A stretch of 64,000 bases of DNA, taken from positions 62,001 through 126,000 of the forward strand of contig JAPPMF010000004.1 of the NCBI GenBank assembly GCA_028819195.1, written 5' to 3'. The DNA is from Bin55 sp028819195 (GTDB taxonomy: Bacteria > Pseudomonadota > Gammaproteobacteria > Pseudomonadales > Azotimanducaceae). Shown one piece after another: positions 1 to 8,578 of the stretch (the stretch's first letter is position 1; every line of letters starts with the position of its first letter). Below the pieces are notes generated by a model that saw only the letters and a list, made by a program, of their open reading frames with translations, ran no database searches and was not told where the DNA came from. The position numbers were made by a program, and so were the translations under genes.

Positions 1-1528
1 TGAACCTATGACTGTCGACGAAAAAATGCGAATGTTCGAACTACTCTTAGAGGTAGGATTTGTTGAGATAGAAGTTGGATTTCCGGCAGCTTCAAAACCA
101 GATTTTGAATTCATTCGCAAGATCATCGACGAAAACATGGTTCCGGATCATGTTGTCTTGCAAGTCTTGTGTCAAGCGAGAGAAGAACTCATTCAACGAA
201 CCGTAGAGTCTCTGGACGGCACCCGGCAGGCAATTTTTCACTTATACAACTCAACTTCGACATTACAGCGCCGAGTTGTTTTCGATATGGACCAACGTCA
301 GATAATTGATCTTGCGGTGACAGGTACACAGATTGTTCGCGACATGGTAAAAGATTTGTCGGGCACACATGTTATGTTCGAGTATTCACCGGAGAGTTTC
401 ACCGGTACGGAACTTGATTTTGCAATTGAAATTTGTGAAGAAGTTACCAAAACATGGGGCGCAACTCTCGACGATAAAGTTATTATCAATCTACCGTCGA
501 CAGTAGAGTTAGCCACACCGAATGTGTATGCTGACCAGATTGAATATTTTTGTCGCAATTTCGATGAGCGAGATTCGATTGTGGTCAGTCTCCATACACA
601 TAACGATCGTGGTACCGGAGTAGCTGCTACGGAGTTAGCACTAATGGCTGGTGCTGAACGTGTAGAAGGAACTTTGTTCGGCAATGGCGAACGTACCGGT
701 AATTGTGATTTGGTTACCGTCGCGATGAATTTGTTTTCACAAGGAATTGATCCACAACTGGACTTTCGCAACATGGATGAAATCCGTGACATCGTTGTGA
801 GTGTGAATAAACTACCGGTGCATCCACGCCATCCTTACGTAGGTGATTTGGTATTTACCGCGTTTTCTGGGTCTCATCAAGATGCTATTCGAAAAGGAAT
901 GGCGTTGGTCGATCGTTCTAAGTGGGAAGTTCCGTATCTGCCGATTGATCCATCTGATGTGGGTTCGTCATATCGAGAATCGGTGCGTGTGAATAGTCAG
1001 TCAGGTAAGGGCGGCGTTGGTTTTATCTTAGAAGAATTTTTTGGGATTTATCTACCGCGCGATATGTTGATTGAGTTTTCGAAATATGTTCAGACTTTGA
1101 CTGAAGTTACCCGGGGTGAGGTCGGTCCTTTAGGTATGTTGAAGGGGTTAGTATCCGAATACCGCAAAGTCTCAGGTCCGTATCGATTATTGAATTTCGA
1201 ATCAGACGAACAGTCCGGTCAGTGTTTTCTCAAAGCCACGGTCATGGTTGCAGACAGTAAGTTTGATATTCAAGGCGACGGTGAAACTATTACTCACGCC
1301 TTTGTGAACGCATTATCGGAGTCAATTAACGAACCGATCAATTTAATTGACTGTACGACAAGCGTAGTTGACGATGAAGCGAAGAAAGCTGGCTTACGTA
1401 CACACTTAGCTATTGTGACGGTACATGTTGAGCGAGTTCAATCTTTTGGGCTCGGCACAAGTGACGACGCTGATGAAAGTTTACTTTTGGCTGTTCTTTC
1501 AGCATTAAATCAGCGTTGGAACACTTAA
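1..1528 (+). CDS. leuA: 2-isopropylmalate synthase, long (type 2) form, 5' truncated
   Basis: Condenses 2-oxoisovalerate with acetyl-CoA, the committed step of leucine synthesis. The frame is open to the left edge: the codons before the ATG at 8 read Glu-Pro, matching the family's conserved EPM segment, so the true N-terminus lies outside the window. Visible motifs of the HMGL-like TIM barrel are HTHNDRG near residue 196 (counted from that ATG) and NGERTGN about 28 residues later, which supply metal ligands in the family. Residues from about 380 to the end form the LeuA regulatory dimer domain that binds leucine in known members. Size and layout fit the long form known from Pseudomonas and actinobacteria rather than the E. 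coli type. It ends in TAA and is followed by a gene-free stretch. Confidence 0.93.
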   Translation, partial: EPMTVDEKMRMFELLLEVGFVEIEVGFPAASKPDFEFIRKIIDENMVPDHVVLQVLCQAREELIQRTVESLDGTRQAIFHLYNSTSTLQRRVVFDMDQRQIIDLAVTGTQIVRDMVKDLSGTHVMFEYSPESFTGTELDFAIEICEEVTKTWGATLDDKVIINLPSTVELATPNVYADQIEYFCRNFDERDSIVVSLHTHNDRGTGVAATELALMAGAERVEGTLFGNGERTGNCDLVTVAMNLFSQGIDPQLDFRNMDEIRDIVVSVNKLPVHPRHPYVGDLVFTAFSGSHQDAIRKGMALVDRSKWEVPYLPIDPSDVGSSYRESVRVNSQSGKGGVGFILEEFFGIYLPRDMLIEFSKYVQTLTEVTRGEVGPLGMLKGLVSEYRKVSGPYRLLNFESDEQSGQCFLKATVMVADSKFDIQGDGETITHAFVNALSESINEPINLIDCTTSVVDDEAKKAGLRTHLAIVTVHVERVQSFGLGTSDDADESLLLAVLSALNQRWNT

Positions 1529-1560
1529 TTATCTTCTATACAGTTAAGCGGCAGTATCGA

Positions 1561-1581
1561 CTAATTGTTAGCTTTTTTTTT
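1561..1581 (+). terminator. weak candidate terminator after leuA
   Basis: A very short dyad CTAA-TTG-TTAG is followed directly by C and nine T residues, about 33 bases after the leuA stop. The stem is only 4 bp, so the U-tract is the main support; intrinsic termination here is a guess. Confidence 0.3.
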
Positions 1582-1756
1582 CAGGGTCTACGAGTGTATT
1601 CTGGGATAACAAATTCAACATAGGGTGGTATGAGATTAGTTCTCAATCTATTGACGAGTTCTCAAACATCATTCGAATAGCTCAATTCCAATCCATGGCT
1701 TTTGTTGTGCTTCAGACATAACAAACGTAGTTGTAAGACAAACTTTTGGCGAGAGG

Positions 1757-1802
1757 GGACTTTCTTTTTCGGACTTTGCTAGATTGTTGCTATAGAAAGT
1801 CC
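1757..1802. repeat. 9-bp inverted repeat with 28-nt loop
   Basis: GGACTTTCT at 1757-1765 is perfectly complementary to AGAAAGTCC at 1794-1802. A further partial copy, GGACTTT, lies in the loop at 1771-1777. It sits about 275 bases upstream of the methyltransferase gene. It could be an RNA hairpin or a protein-binding dyad; its function is unknown. Confidence 0.45.
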
Positions 1803-1986
1803 ACAACCGGTTTTCTCTTGCTTGTATTGTTCTCTAAATCATGGGCAGGGTGACACTAATTTATCTCACGCGCAGACTATTCGATATTCTCAATCTTTTG
1901 TGCATCCAGCATGAATTTGAGTTCCCCATCGATCTCGAGAATGCTTAGGATTCGAACCAAATTTTCGTTTTGCTAATCGGTTGGAC

Positions 1987-2014
1987 TTGTTAGAACGCTC
2001 GATACATGTAAAAT
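1987..2014 (+). promoter_or_regulatory. candidate sigma70-like promoter for the methyltransferase gene
   Basis: TTGTTA (1987-1992) and TAAAAT (2009-2014) are separated by 16 bases, about 60 bases upstream of the ATG at 2077. The -10 matches the consensus at five of six positions; the -35 is weaker. A purine-rich AAAAGG precedes the start codon. Confidence 0.35.
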
Positions 2015-2076
2015 AAAGTCACAGAACAGGTGAAATTAAAGAAATTTGAGTAATCTACAAGGAAATAAAAGGCGCA

Positions 2077-2967
2077 ATGAGCAACAATACTAAACCAGTC
2101 TATGAAGATGAAAGTGTCAGTCTATATCACTGCGATGTATTACAGATCCTTCACGAGATACCCGAACAGGAAATACAAGCTGTAATAACTAGCCCAACGT
2201 ATTGGGGTAAGCGTCAGTTTACAGACGACGATAGCGAATTCGGTTGCGAATCACTTGAAGACTACATAGAGCGAAATGTACATTTATATTCGTCTTTGCT
2301 TGATAGGATGCATATCGGTGGGTCGATTTTTATTGTGATTCAAGATAGTTTTATGGGTAGTGGTGTATCTCGTTCTCATCACAATCATTGGATTAGTGGC
2401 GATGCATATAAACGGAATGGTATCGATTCGAAGAAGCAAGGCAATACTAGTTCGGTTACTGCAGGCCACCGAACAATCAAGAATAAGTCATTGTGTGGTA
2501 TACCATACAGAATTGCCCTTGCTCTTGTGGATCGAGGGTATATTTGGCGACAGCAGATTATCTGGCAAAAACCTAATCCTATGCCAGAAAACGTGCAAGA
2601 TAGAACATGGCAGAGTGTTGAATACATCTTACACTTTACTAACGCGTCGAAGTACAAATTCAATAAGTCTGCTCTCATGGTAAAAGGGATAAATGGAAAT
2701 CTTCGTCTCCCGAATCAGGTGATGACTGCGCCAACAGAACCAAAAATTGGGCATTCTGCGACATTCCCTACACGAATTGTTGAAAAGTTGCTCTTGACTG
2801 TTACAGATGAAAACGATCTAGTCTTTGAACCTTTCCTTGGATCTGGTACGATGTTGCAATTGTCTCTCAAACACGGTAGGAGATTTATCGGTTGTGACAT
2901 TTGTCAAGACTTCGTTCGTAATGCAGTAGAAATCGTACAATCTAGCCGCCTAAGTTTACTAGCGTAA
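2077..2967 (+). CDS. DNA methyltransferase of a type II restriction-modification system (probably N4-cytosine)
   Basis: A 296-residue amino-methyltransferase with circularly permuted motif order (beta class). The catalytic motif IV, TSPTYW, is at residues 38-43. The SAM-binding motif I, FLGSGT, is near the C-terminus at 253-258, followed by an acidic strand (FIGCDI). TSPPYW-type motifs followed by G-x-R are typical of m4C enzymes, though some m6A enzymes share them; here the first Pro of PPY is Thr. The variable middle part is presumably the target recognition region. Its last 9 bases overlap the 3' end of the oppositely oriented HNH nuclease gene, which is best read as its restriction partner. 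Recognition sequence cannot be told from the sequence. Confidence 0.85.
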   Translation: MSNNTKPVYEDESVSLYHCDVLQILHEIPEQEIQAVITSPTYWGKRQFTDDDSEFGCESLEDYIERNVHLYSSLLDRMHIGGSIFIVIQDSFMGSGVSRSHHNHWISGDAYKRNGIDSKKQGNTSSVTAGHRTIKNKSLCGIPYRIALALVDRGYIWRQQIIWQKPNPMPENVQDRTWQSVEYILHFTNASKYKFNKSALMVKGINGNLRLPNQVMTAPTEPKIGHSATFPTRIVEKLLLTVTDENDLVFEPFLGSGTMLQLSLKHGRRFIGCDICQDFVRNAVEIVQSSRLSLLA

Positions 2968-3672
2968 AGAACTTATATCCTGTCCCGTTGGGAGAATTCT
3001 TGCTACTTTTTCAGGGTGAGCTAACGCGCAGATTGAACATTTTGGTTCAATACAAACACTGCAAATCCTATTTTTCTCTTGGTTTGCTGCCCGGCTAATC
3101 AATTGAAAGTTGTGCTCTTGATTATCTCCTCCTTTGGAGAGTGGTTGTCGGTGGTCGTAGGTCGCGATCAAGTGGTTTTTCAAAAATGTATGTTTCTGCT
3201 TAACTTCTATTGAAAGTTTGAATCCAGTAATATTGCACTTACCTTTGAACTTTTCAAATAGAGTCTTCTGCATTTCGTCAGATATAGTGGTTCGGTTATC
3301 GGACGGGGCTAAAGTAATCACGTCAGACTCTTTGTTGATGAGATTGAATAAACGATACAAGTTTATTTTTGCATGGGTGACATTTCGTACGGACTTTGTT
3401 TCAATGAAAGGTTCAAAGCCGTCTTCGAGTCGTAAAGACGACAAAGCACGATTTGGGTCGTTGAATATCGAGTCTAAATCGTGGATGTTCATGTAGTTCG
3501 GATACGCTCGTAATAGCGCTACCAATACTTCAAACCCTCTCTTTACTCGAAGTTGGAAGCGAAAAGTTTCATCACCAAAGGTGATTTCGACAACTTTATT
3601 TTTATCGTCTACGATAGAGTACTTAAGTAGGAAGTTTTTGGATTTATGAGCTTCTTTCGAAGATTCGTTCAT
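2959..3672 (-). CDS. HNH-family endonuclease, probable restriction partner
   Basis: A 237-residue protein ending in an HNH/beta-beta-alpha-metal nuclease domain. DHR at 173-175, Asn188 in HNFQL and Asn197 in ANQEKN fit the His-Asn-Asn/His core, after a Lys-Gly-Gly turn. Probable zinc ligands are Cys146 in CNITG and the CxxC pairs at 204/207 and 212/215. Residues 40-110 look like a winged-helix or DNA-binding module, but I do not recognise it firmly. The gene converges on the methyltransferase gene and overlaps it by 9 bases, the tight pairing expected of a type II restriction-modification unit. No controller (C) protein gene is visible. The assignment as a restriction enzyme is inferred from neighbourhood; the nuclease fold itself is well supported. 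Confidence 0.78.
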   Translation of the reverse strand: MNESSKEAHKSKNFLLKYSIVDDKNKVVEITFGDETFRFQLRVKRGFEVLVALLRAYPNYMNIHDLDSIFNDPNRALSSLRLEDGFEPFIETKSVRNVTHAKINLYRLFNLINKESDVITLAPSDNRTTISDEMQKTLFEKFKGKCNITGFKLSIEVKQKHTFLKNHLIATYDHRQPLSKGGDNQEHNFQLISRAANQEKNRICSVCIEPKCSICALAHPEKVARILPTGQDISSLR

Positions 3673-3766
3673 CGTTGATTTCCAACTATAGATAGTGGAT
3701 TGGTGTGGTGTATTTGCATTTTTTTAATTTGTGAATAACAGGTATTTCGCGCACAATTTTGAAGAG

Positions 3767-5086
3767 TCACTCCTGATCAGCGTCTTCGTCATCCAAATCA
3801 TCCAACGAAGCAAAAATCTTCTCACGAGGGAGTTGTGTTACTAGCAGACTTCGAATGTGATTCTCGCGTAATAACAAGGTCTCGATCACAAAACATGATT
3901 CTGAAGTGTGAATTTTCAAGCTTGTGTGACCCTCTGGTATTTTTTCCAAGGTTTCTAAGACTAATCCGTTTAACGTGCGAGGACCGTCGGTCGGCAAATC
4001 CCACTGCAAACTCGAATTGAGTTCTTTTAGCAGCGTCCGTCCGTTCACCACGTATGAATTTTCGTCTTTCTTGTGTACATCTAAGCTACTAGTTGGAGAA
4101 AGATCGGTTGTGAATTCACCGACAATCTCCTCCAATATGTCATCTAGCGTCACAATCCCAATCACAATTCCATACTCGTCCACCACAAGAGCAGTTCGTT
4201 TTTTGATACTTTGGAAATTGAGTAATTGAGCGGAGAGTGGTGTGCCACTAGGTACGAAGTAGGGAGGTTCTAGTTGACTCTTAAAGACTTGCATGTCAAA
4301 TTTTCCGTCGTGGAGTAACGTACCTGAATCTTTCAGGTGGAAAATGCCTATTACGTGATTGAGTTCTTCCTCAAACACCGGTAATCTGGTGTGTTTAGCA
4401 TTTAGTATGTTGTCTATCAAGTCACTCTCCGGCAACGATATATCGATCCCGTCGACTTCACTATGTGGGATCAAAATATCATTGACCATTGCTTTACCTA
4501 AGTCCAAGATTCCAACCATCATTGCTTGACTTCTAAGGTCTAGATCGCTACCTTGATTAACGACGGTACGTAGTTCTTCGATTGACAGAACATTCGACTC
4601 TCCTTTGACCCGCTTAACAAAGCGGTCGACGACCAATCGCGACGTTGAGTTAACAATAAAAACGACAGGTCGGAACAATCTTTGTAAAGGTCCGAGAATA
4701 AATGACGATGGAAATGCAATTCGCTCGGGACGTTCAGCGGCTATGGTTTTCGGTGCGACTTCCGCGAAAATCAAAATGATCAACGTAAGAACAACCGTTA
4801 CTATTATGGGACCAAATTCGCCCCACAATCTAACACAAACGATTGTTGCGAGAACCGTGGCACCGATGTTGACTAAGTTATTGCCAATGAGAATAACACT
4901 GAGTAACCGATCTTGCTTTCGCAGAAGACGATTGGCTCGGCGCGCCCCCCTGTGCCCCTTCGAGACTAAATGTCTCAGTCGGTACGGATTTAACTTCATG
5001 AGTGCCGTTTCGGAACTCGAAAAGTACGCACTACAGAGGATCAAGAAGAAGATCGCGAGAAATTGCAGATACAGTGGAATTTGCAT
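3767..5086 (-). CDS. CNNM/CorB-type (HlyC/CorC family) membrane protein with CBS domains
   Basis: A 439-residue membrane protein like E. coli YfjD/CorB. The N-terminal third is a DUF21/CNNM transmembrane domain: a hydrophobic helix at 8-25 followed by the SSSETALMKLN signature, a GNNLVNIGATVLAT helix, and FAEVAPKTIAAE. A CBS pair spans about 195-330 (PHSEVDGI, VDEYGIVIGIVTLDDILEEIVGE), and a CorC_HlyC C-terminal domain follows. Family members are linked to Mg2+ or other cation transport or resistance, so cation handling at the inner membrane is the likely role. The acidic end (LDDLDDEDADQE) is notable. In Pseudomonas this gene lies near ypjD and ffh; here ypjD is absent and ffh is divergent. 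Confidence 0.87.
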   Translation of the reverse strand: MQIPLYLQFLAIFFLILCSAYFSSSETALMKLNPYRLRHLVSKGHRGARRANRLLRKQDRLLSVILIGNNLVNIGATVLATIVCVRLWGEFGPIIVTVVLTLIILIFAEVAPKTIAAERPERIAFPSSFILGPLQRLFRPVVFIVNSTSRLVVDRFVKRVKGESNVLSIEELRTVVNQGSDLDLRSQAMMVGILDLGKAMVNDILIPHSEVDGIDISLPESDLIDNILNAKHTRLPVFEEELNHVIGIFHLKDSGTLLHDGKFDMQVFKSQLEPPYFVPSGTPLSAQLLNFQSIKKRTALVVDEYGIVIGIVTLDDILEEIVGEFTTDLSPTSSLDVHKKDENSYVVNGRTLLKELNSSLQWDLPTDGPRTLNGLVLETLEKIPEGHTSLKIHTSESCFVIETLLLRENHIRSLLVTQLPREKIFASLDDLDDEDADQE

Positions 5087-5304
5087 GATCTAGTGTGCTT
5101 TGATAACGCCGTCGTTCAATGAACGATAGTGGTATGTCTAATTGGGATGGAACAACACGTGCTGTCTATGGGTTTCACCTCCACTGAATGAAACTCCTTA
5201 TTTGCAAGTATTCTAACCTAGATATTTCAAGTCGTTGGTAGTTTCTAAAATAATTTTCTAAATGATGAACATGTTTTCACACCTACAGATTGGTTTAACA
5301 GTAA

Positions 5305-6654
5305 ATGTTTGACACTCTATCTTCAAAACTTTCAGCTGTCTTGAATCCATTGCGTACAAGACAATTGACTGAAACAAATATTCAAGACGCGATTAGCTCA
5401 GTCCGTTCAGCTTTGATTGAGGCCGATGTAGCCATTTCAGTCGTTGGACAATTTATTGACGACGTAAAGTCAAAAGCGATCGGAACTCGGGTAACACGAC
5501 AAGTACAAGCAGGCGATGCTTTTGTCAAAATGGTTCATGAAACACTTGTCGATACGATGGGAGAAGCTAATTCCCGACTGGAGCTTAGTGGTGGTTCGTA
5601 CCCCAGTGTGATACTCGTCGCTGGACTACAAGGTGTGGGTAAGACTACTTCGGTGGCCAAACTTGCCAAGTTTTTGAAGGAGCGGGAGAAGAAAGTCGTC
5701 TCGATTGTATCAGCTGATGTTTATCGTCCTGCAGCAATCGAACAACTTCGCATTTTGGCTAGTGACGCGAAGGTTCGTTTTATTCCAAGTGATGAAAAGG
5801 ATAGTCCAAGTTCCATTGTTACGCGCGCCGTTGCCGACGCGAAGAAAGCGGTCGACGATGTTCTTATAGTTGATACGGCAGGTCGTTTAGCGATAGACGA
5901 CGAGATGATGACCGAACTACAAATGCTACATAAGCAATTAAATCCCAAAGAGACTTTATTTGTGGTGGATGCTATGACTGGTCAAGACGCAGCCTTGACG
6001 GCGAGTGCGTTCCATCGTGCCCTCCCATTAACCGGTGTGATTCTGTCAAAGACCGAAGGGGATGCACGGGGCGGAGCGGCGCTCTCAATACGTGCCATTA
6101 CTGGTAAACCAATAAAGTTCTTAGGTGTTGGCGAAGATCTTGATGCCCTTGAAGCCTTTCATCCGGAACGCATTGCGTCTAGGATTTTGGGAATGGGTGA
6201 TGTCCTCTCATTCATCGAAGAAGCCGAACGTAAAATTGATAAGAAGAAAGCTGAAAGATTATCAAAGAAGTTTTTTGGTAACAAAAAATTTACGATGGAA
6301 GATAGACGAGATCAACTCCAACAGTTCATTAATGTAGGGGGAGTCTCAGGATTTCAAAGTATGCTACCTACCGCAGAACTTCAATCGGCGAAGTTAAAAG
6401 ATGTTGACGAAGATTTCTGTCGGAAACAATGTGTGATCATTGACTCCATGACCCACCAAGAGCGACATTTTCCAGACAAAATTAATCAATCTCGCAAGGT
6501 GCGAATCGCCAAAGGTAGCGGTACTTCAGTGCAAGATGTTAGTATTACGATACGGCAATACAAGAAGATGGAAAAACAGATGAAACAAACTGGTAGAAAG
6601 GCAAGAGCTCTTAAAAACTTTGCTACGATCATGGACTCTGGACCCAAAGTCTAG
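5305..6654 (+). CDS. ffh: signal recognition particle protein Ffh
   Basis: The 449-residue SRP54-type GTPase that, with 4.5S RNA, targets nascent inner-membrane proteins to FtsY. It has an N-terminal helical bundle (1-90), a G domain with GLQGVGKTT near 108-116, the DTAGR motif, and SKTEGDARGGAALS. The M domain carries the RNA-binding SRKVRIAKGSGTSVQDV helix-turn-helix. The hydrophobic groove part reads QFINVGGVSGFQSML, where most family members have a run of methionines, so the methionine bristle is unusually depleted. The ATG at 5305 lacks an obvious Shine-Dalgarno. It is the first gene of the rpsP-rimM-trmD-rplS block. No 4.5S RNA gene was found nearby. Confidence 0.96.
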   Translation: MFDTLSSKLSAVLNPLRTRQLTETNIQDAISSVRSALIEADVAISVVGQFIDDVKSKAIGTRVTRQVQAGDAFVKMVHETLVDTMGEANSRLELSGGSYPSVILVAGLQGVGKTTSVAKLAKFLKEREKKVVSIVSADVYRPAAIEQLRILASDAKVRFIPSDEKDSPSSIVTRAVADAKKAVDDVLIVDTAGRLAIDDEMMTELQMLHKQLNPKETLFVVDAMTGQDAALTASAFHRALPLTGVILSKTEGDARGGAALSIRAITGKPIKFLGVGEDLDALEAFHPERIASRILGMGDVLSFIEEAERKIDKKKAERLSKKFFGNKKFTMEDRRDQLQQFINVGGVSGFQSMLPTAELQSAKLKDVDEDFCRKQCVIIDSMTHQERHFPDKINQSRKVRIAKGSGTSVQDVSITIRQYKKMEKQMKQTGRKARALKNFATIMDSGPKV

Positions 6655-6733
6655 TGAATGAATTGTGATATATGTTTTCCTAGAAGTACAATCTGTAAAA
6701 TTTCTTACTTCAAATTCACCTTGTTAACCCCTC

Positions 6734-7219
6734 ATGGTTGTGATTCGACTAGCACGTGCTGGTACCAAAAAGAAGCCTTTTTATCATCTCTCTGTGATGG
6801 ACAAAAGAAGTCCTCGAGATGGTAGATTTATTGAACGAGTAGGGTTTTACAACCCAATAGCACGTGGTAAAGCAGAACTTTTTCGAGTGGATCTCGAAAG
6901 AATCGATTATTGGTCTAGCGTTGGGGCACAAATATCTCCTAAAGTCGCAAGTATCGTGAAGAAAGCACGTAAGTTGGAAGAGACTAGCGAAAATAATGAA
7001 GGGCAAGTTGCAAGCATTACACCTGACGAAAATGCTGCGATACCAGACATCGAAGCAAGCCAAACAGAAATTGCTTCAGATACTGTGGCTGAGGCGGTGA
7101 CTGATACAGTCGACGAATCCAGCGACGAAACTATAGATGAGCAGGGACCCTCATCAACATCAGAAGATCGTCAAGACGATACTGTTGTAGATGAAAAACC
7201 AGATGAGACTGAAGAATAA
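6734..7219 (+). CDS. rpsP: 30S ribosomal protein S16 with long acidic C-terminal tail
   Basis: Residues 1-80 match S16 closely (VVIRLARAGTKKKPFYHL start, RDGRFIERVGFYNP). S16 is normally about 80-90 residues; this one has 161. The extra half is highly acidic and rich in Ser/Thr, Glu and Asp and ends in DEKPDETEE, so it is probably disordered and exposed on the 30S surface. It is followed after 51 bases by rimM, the usual rpsP-rimM-trmD-rplS order. The tail could be a lineage-specific extension; it shows no recognised domain. The ATG lacks a clear Shine-Dalgarno. Confidence 0.95.
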   Translation: MVVIRLARAGTKKKPFYHLSVMDKRSPRDGRFIERVGFYNPIARGKAELFRVDLERIDYWSSVGAQISPKVASIVKKARKLEETSENNEGQVASITPDENAAIPDIEASQTEIASDTVAEAVTDTVDESSDETIDEQGPSSTSEDRQDDTVVDEKPDETEE

Positions 7220-7270
7220 TTCTCTGACTTAGCGAATTTTTAAACGTTTATTCCATCGTGTTGTTGAATC

Positions 7271-7798
7271 ATGCAATCCAACCATTCCGATACATTTGTT
7301 GTAGTGGGTCGAATCTCAAGACCATACGGGGTACGTGGTTGGAATCACTTAACGAGCTTCACTGATCCACAAGACAACTTAGCGTCATACAAACCCCTCG
7401 CCCTAAATTCGGGTAAATCAGAAACTAGTGCCTGGCAAATCTGCCAAGAATTAGAGTTTCGTAAAACAAACCGCGGCTTACTCGTTTGTATTAATGCTTC
7501 TAATAATCGCGAAGATGCAAGTCGATATGTCAATCAATTGATTGGTACGCAGCGTTCTTGTCTTCCAGCGATAGCCGACGACGAACACTATTGGGTAGAC
7601 ATGATTGGTACAAGAGTCTATGATACTAGTGGAAATTCAATCGGTATTGTCGATCACGTTTCAACGAATGGAGCACATGAAATCCTTCATATCCGGCGCG
7701 ACGATAAAGAAACCTGTGTGCCGTTTGTTTCTGAGTATGTGTCAAAAGTGGTGCCTGGTGAGTCACTAATACTCGATTGGGATACAGAGTGGGAGTGA
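7271..7798 (+). CDS. rimM: ribosome maturation factor RimM
   Basis: A 175-residue 16S rRNA processing factor that binds S19 and helps mature the 30S head. The N-terminal beta-barrel has VGRISRPYGVRGW, equivalent to the family's G-K-I-x-x-x-H-G-I-R-G. The C-terminal PRC barrel follows (YWVDMIGTRVYD, then GIVDHVSTNGAHEILHI). The order rpsP-rimM-trmD matches E. coli. The stop codon lies 7 bases before the trmD ATG, so the two are probably translationally coupled. Confidence 0.93.
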   Translation: MQSNHSDTFVVVGRISRPYGVRGWNHLTSFTDPQDNLASYKPLALNSGKSETSAWQICQELEFRKTNRGLLVCINASNNREDASRYVNQLIGTQRSCLPAIADDEHYWVDMIGTRVYDTSGNSIGIVDHVSTNGAHEILHIRRDDKETCVPFVSEYVSKVVPGESLILDWDTEWE

Positions 7799-7805
7799 AT
7801 TGAAC

Positions 7806-8540
7806 ATGTGGTTTGGGATTGTGTCAATTTTTCCGGATTTAATCTGGAATGCTTCTCAGGATGGTGTAGTTGCGCGGGCACGTGAACGAGGTGAGATCGA
7901 ACTCGAAACGTTCAATCCTAGAGAGTACGCGGTTGATGCCTATGGTCACATCGACGATAGACCATTTGGGGGTGGACCCGGAATGGTCATGATGGCTGAA
8001 CCGTTAGCACAGTGTGTCAAGCAAGCCACGTCGAGTTTAAACACCGATTCTTTACAAACGATTTACTTGACTCCACAAGGTGAGAAATTTAATCACGACA
8101 TGGCGCAAGAATTTGTTTCCTACGATTCGCTTTTACTTGTAGCTGGGCGGTACGAAGGAGTCGATCAACGGTTTGTTGACAAGTATGTCGATCGTGAAGT
8201 ATCCATCGGCGATTTTGTGTTGAGTGGTGGCGAGTATGCGGCTTTAGTCATACTTGATGCTGTGGGCAGACTGCTCACAGGCACTTTAAACAATCCCGAG
8301 TCGATCGCAACCGAGTCATTTAATGACGGACTATTGGATTATCCACAGTACACCCGACCGCGTGAGTTCGAGGGACTAGAAGTTCCGGAAGTTTTGCTGT
8401 CTGGCGATCATCAAGCGGTAGATCAATGGCGACTTCGAACCGCGATGGAACGGACGTTGGAACGACGTCCTGAATTACTGTTAAATCGGAATTGGACGTC
8501 TCCACAACGAGAAGTCTTTAAGTCTATTAAAACAAATTAG
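7806..8540 (+). CDS. trmD: tRNA (guanine-N1)-methyltransferase TrmD
   Basis: Methylates G37 next to the anticodon and prevents +1 frameshifting. I chose the ATG at 7806 (MWFGIVSIFP) because E. coli TrmD starts at the same residue; an in-frame TTG two codons upstream is possible. The SPOUT trefoil-knot SAM site is seen as LLVAGRYEGVDQRF and VSIGDFVLSGGE in the middle, with the substrate loop RPFGGGPGMVMM at about 55-66. Length (244 aa) is normal. It is followed after 38 bases by rplS. Confidence 0.96.
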   Translation: MWFGIVSIFPDLIWNASQDGVVARARERGEIELETFNPREYAVDAYGHIDDRPFGGGPGMVMMAEPLAQCVKQATSSLNTDSLQTIYLTPQGEKFNHDMAQEFVSYDSLLLVAGRYEGVDQRFVDKYVDREVSIGDFVLSGGEYAALVILDAVGRLLTGTLNNPESIATESFNDGLLDYPQYTRPREFEGLEVPEVLLSGDHQAVDQWRLRTAMERTLERRPELLLNRNWTSPQREVFKSIKTN

Positions 8541-8578
8541 GTACAAGATGTATCTTGCAACATATTGGAGAACGCCTC

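Larger units (their letters stand above)
1529..2076. other. gene-free region upstream of the restriction-modification pair
   Basis: About 550 bases with no convincing coding frame on either strand. It contains the T-tract after leuA, a 9-base direct repeat AGTTCTCAA at 1638-1646 and 1657-1665 (period 19), a 9-bp inverted repeat at 1757-1802, and a promoter-like pair just before the methyltransferase gene. The 11-base sequence GGTTCGAATCC on the minus strand at 1948-1958 resembles a tRNA T-arm, but no tRNA can be folded around it. No transposase remnant was recognised. Confidence 0.6.

Noticed and set aside
1947..1958. Minus-strand GGTTCGAATCCT resembling a tRNA T-arm
   Set aside because: No matching acceptor stem, D-arm or anticodon arm could be placed within 75-90 bases, and the T-stem has a mismatch; TTCGAA is also frequent in this genome.
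4605..5093. Long plus-strand frame opposite the CorB-type gene
   Set aside because: It is antisense to a well-supported membrane protein and its translation has no protein-like pattern.
5087..5304. Possible 4.5S RNA gene next to ffh
   Set aside because: The conserved SRP RNA tetraloop and asymmetric-loop sequences are not present in this interval.
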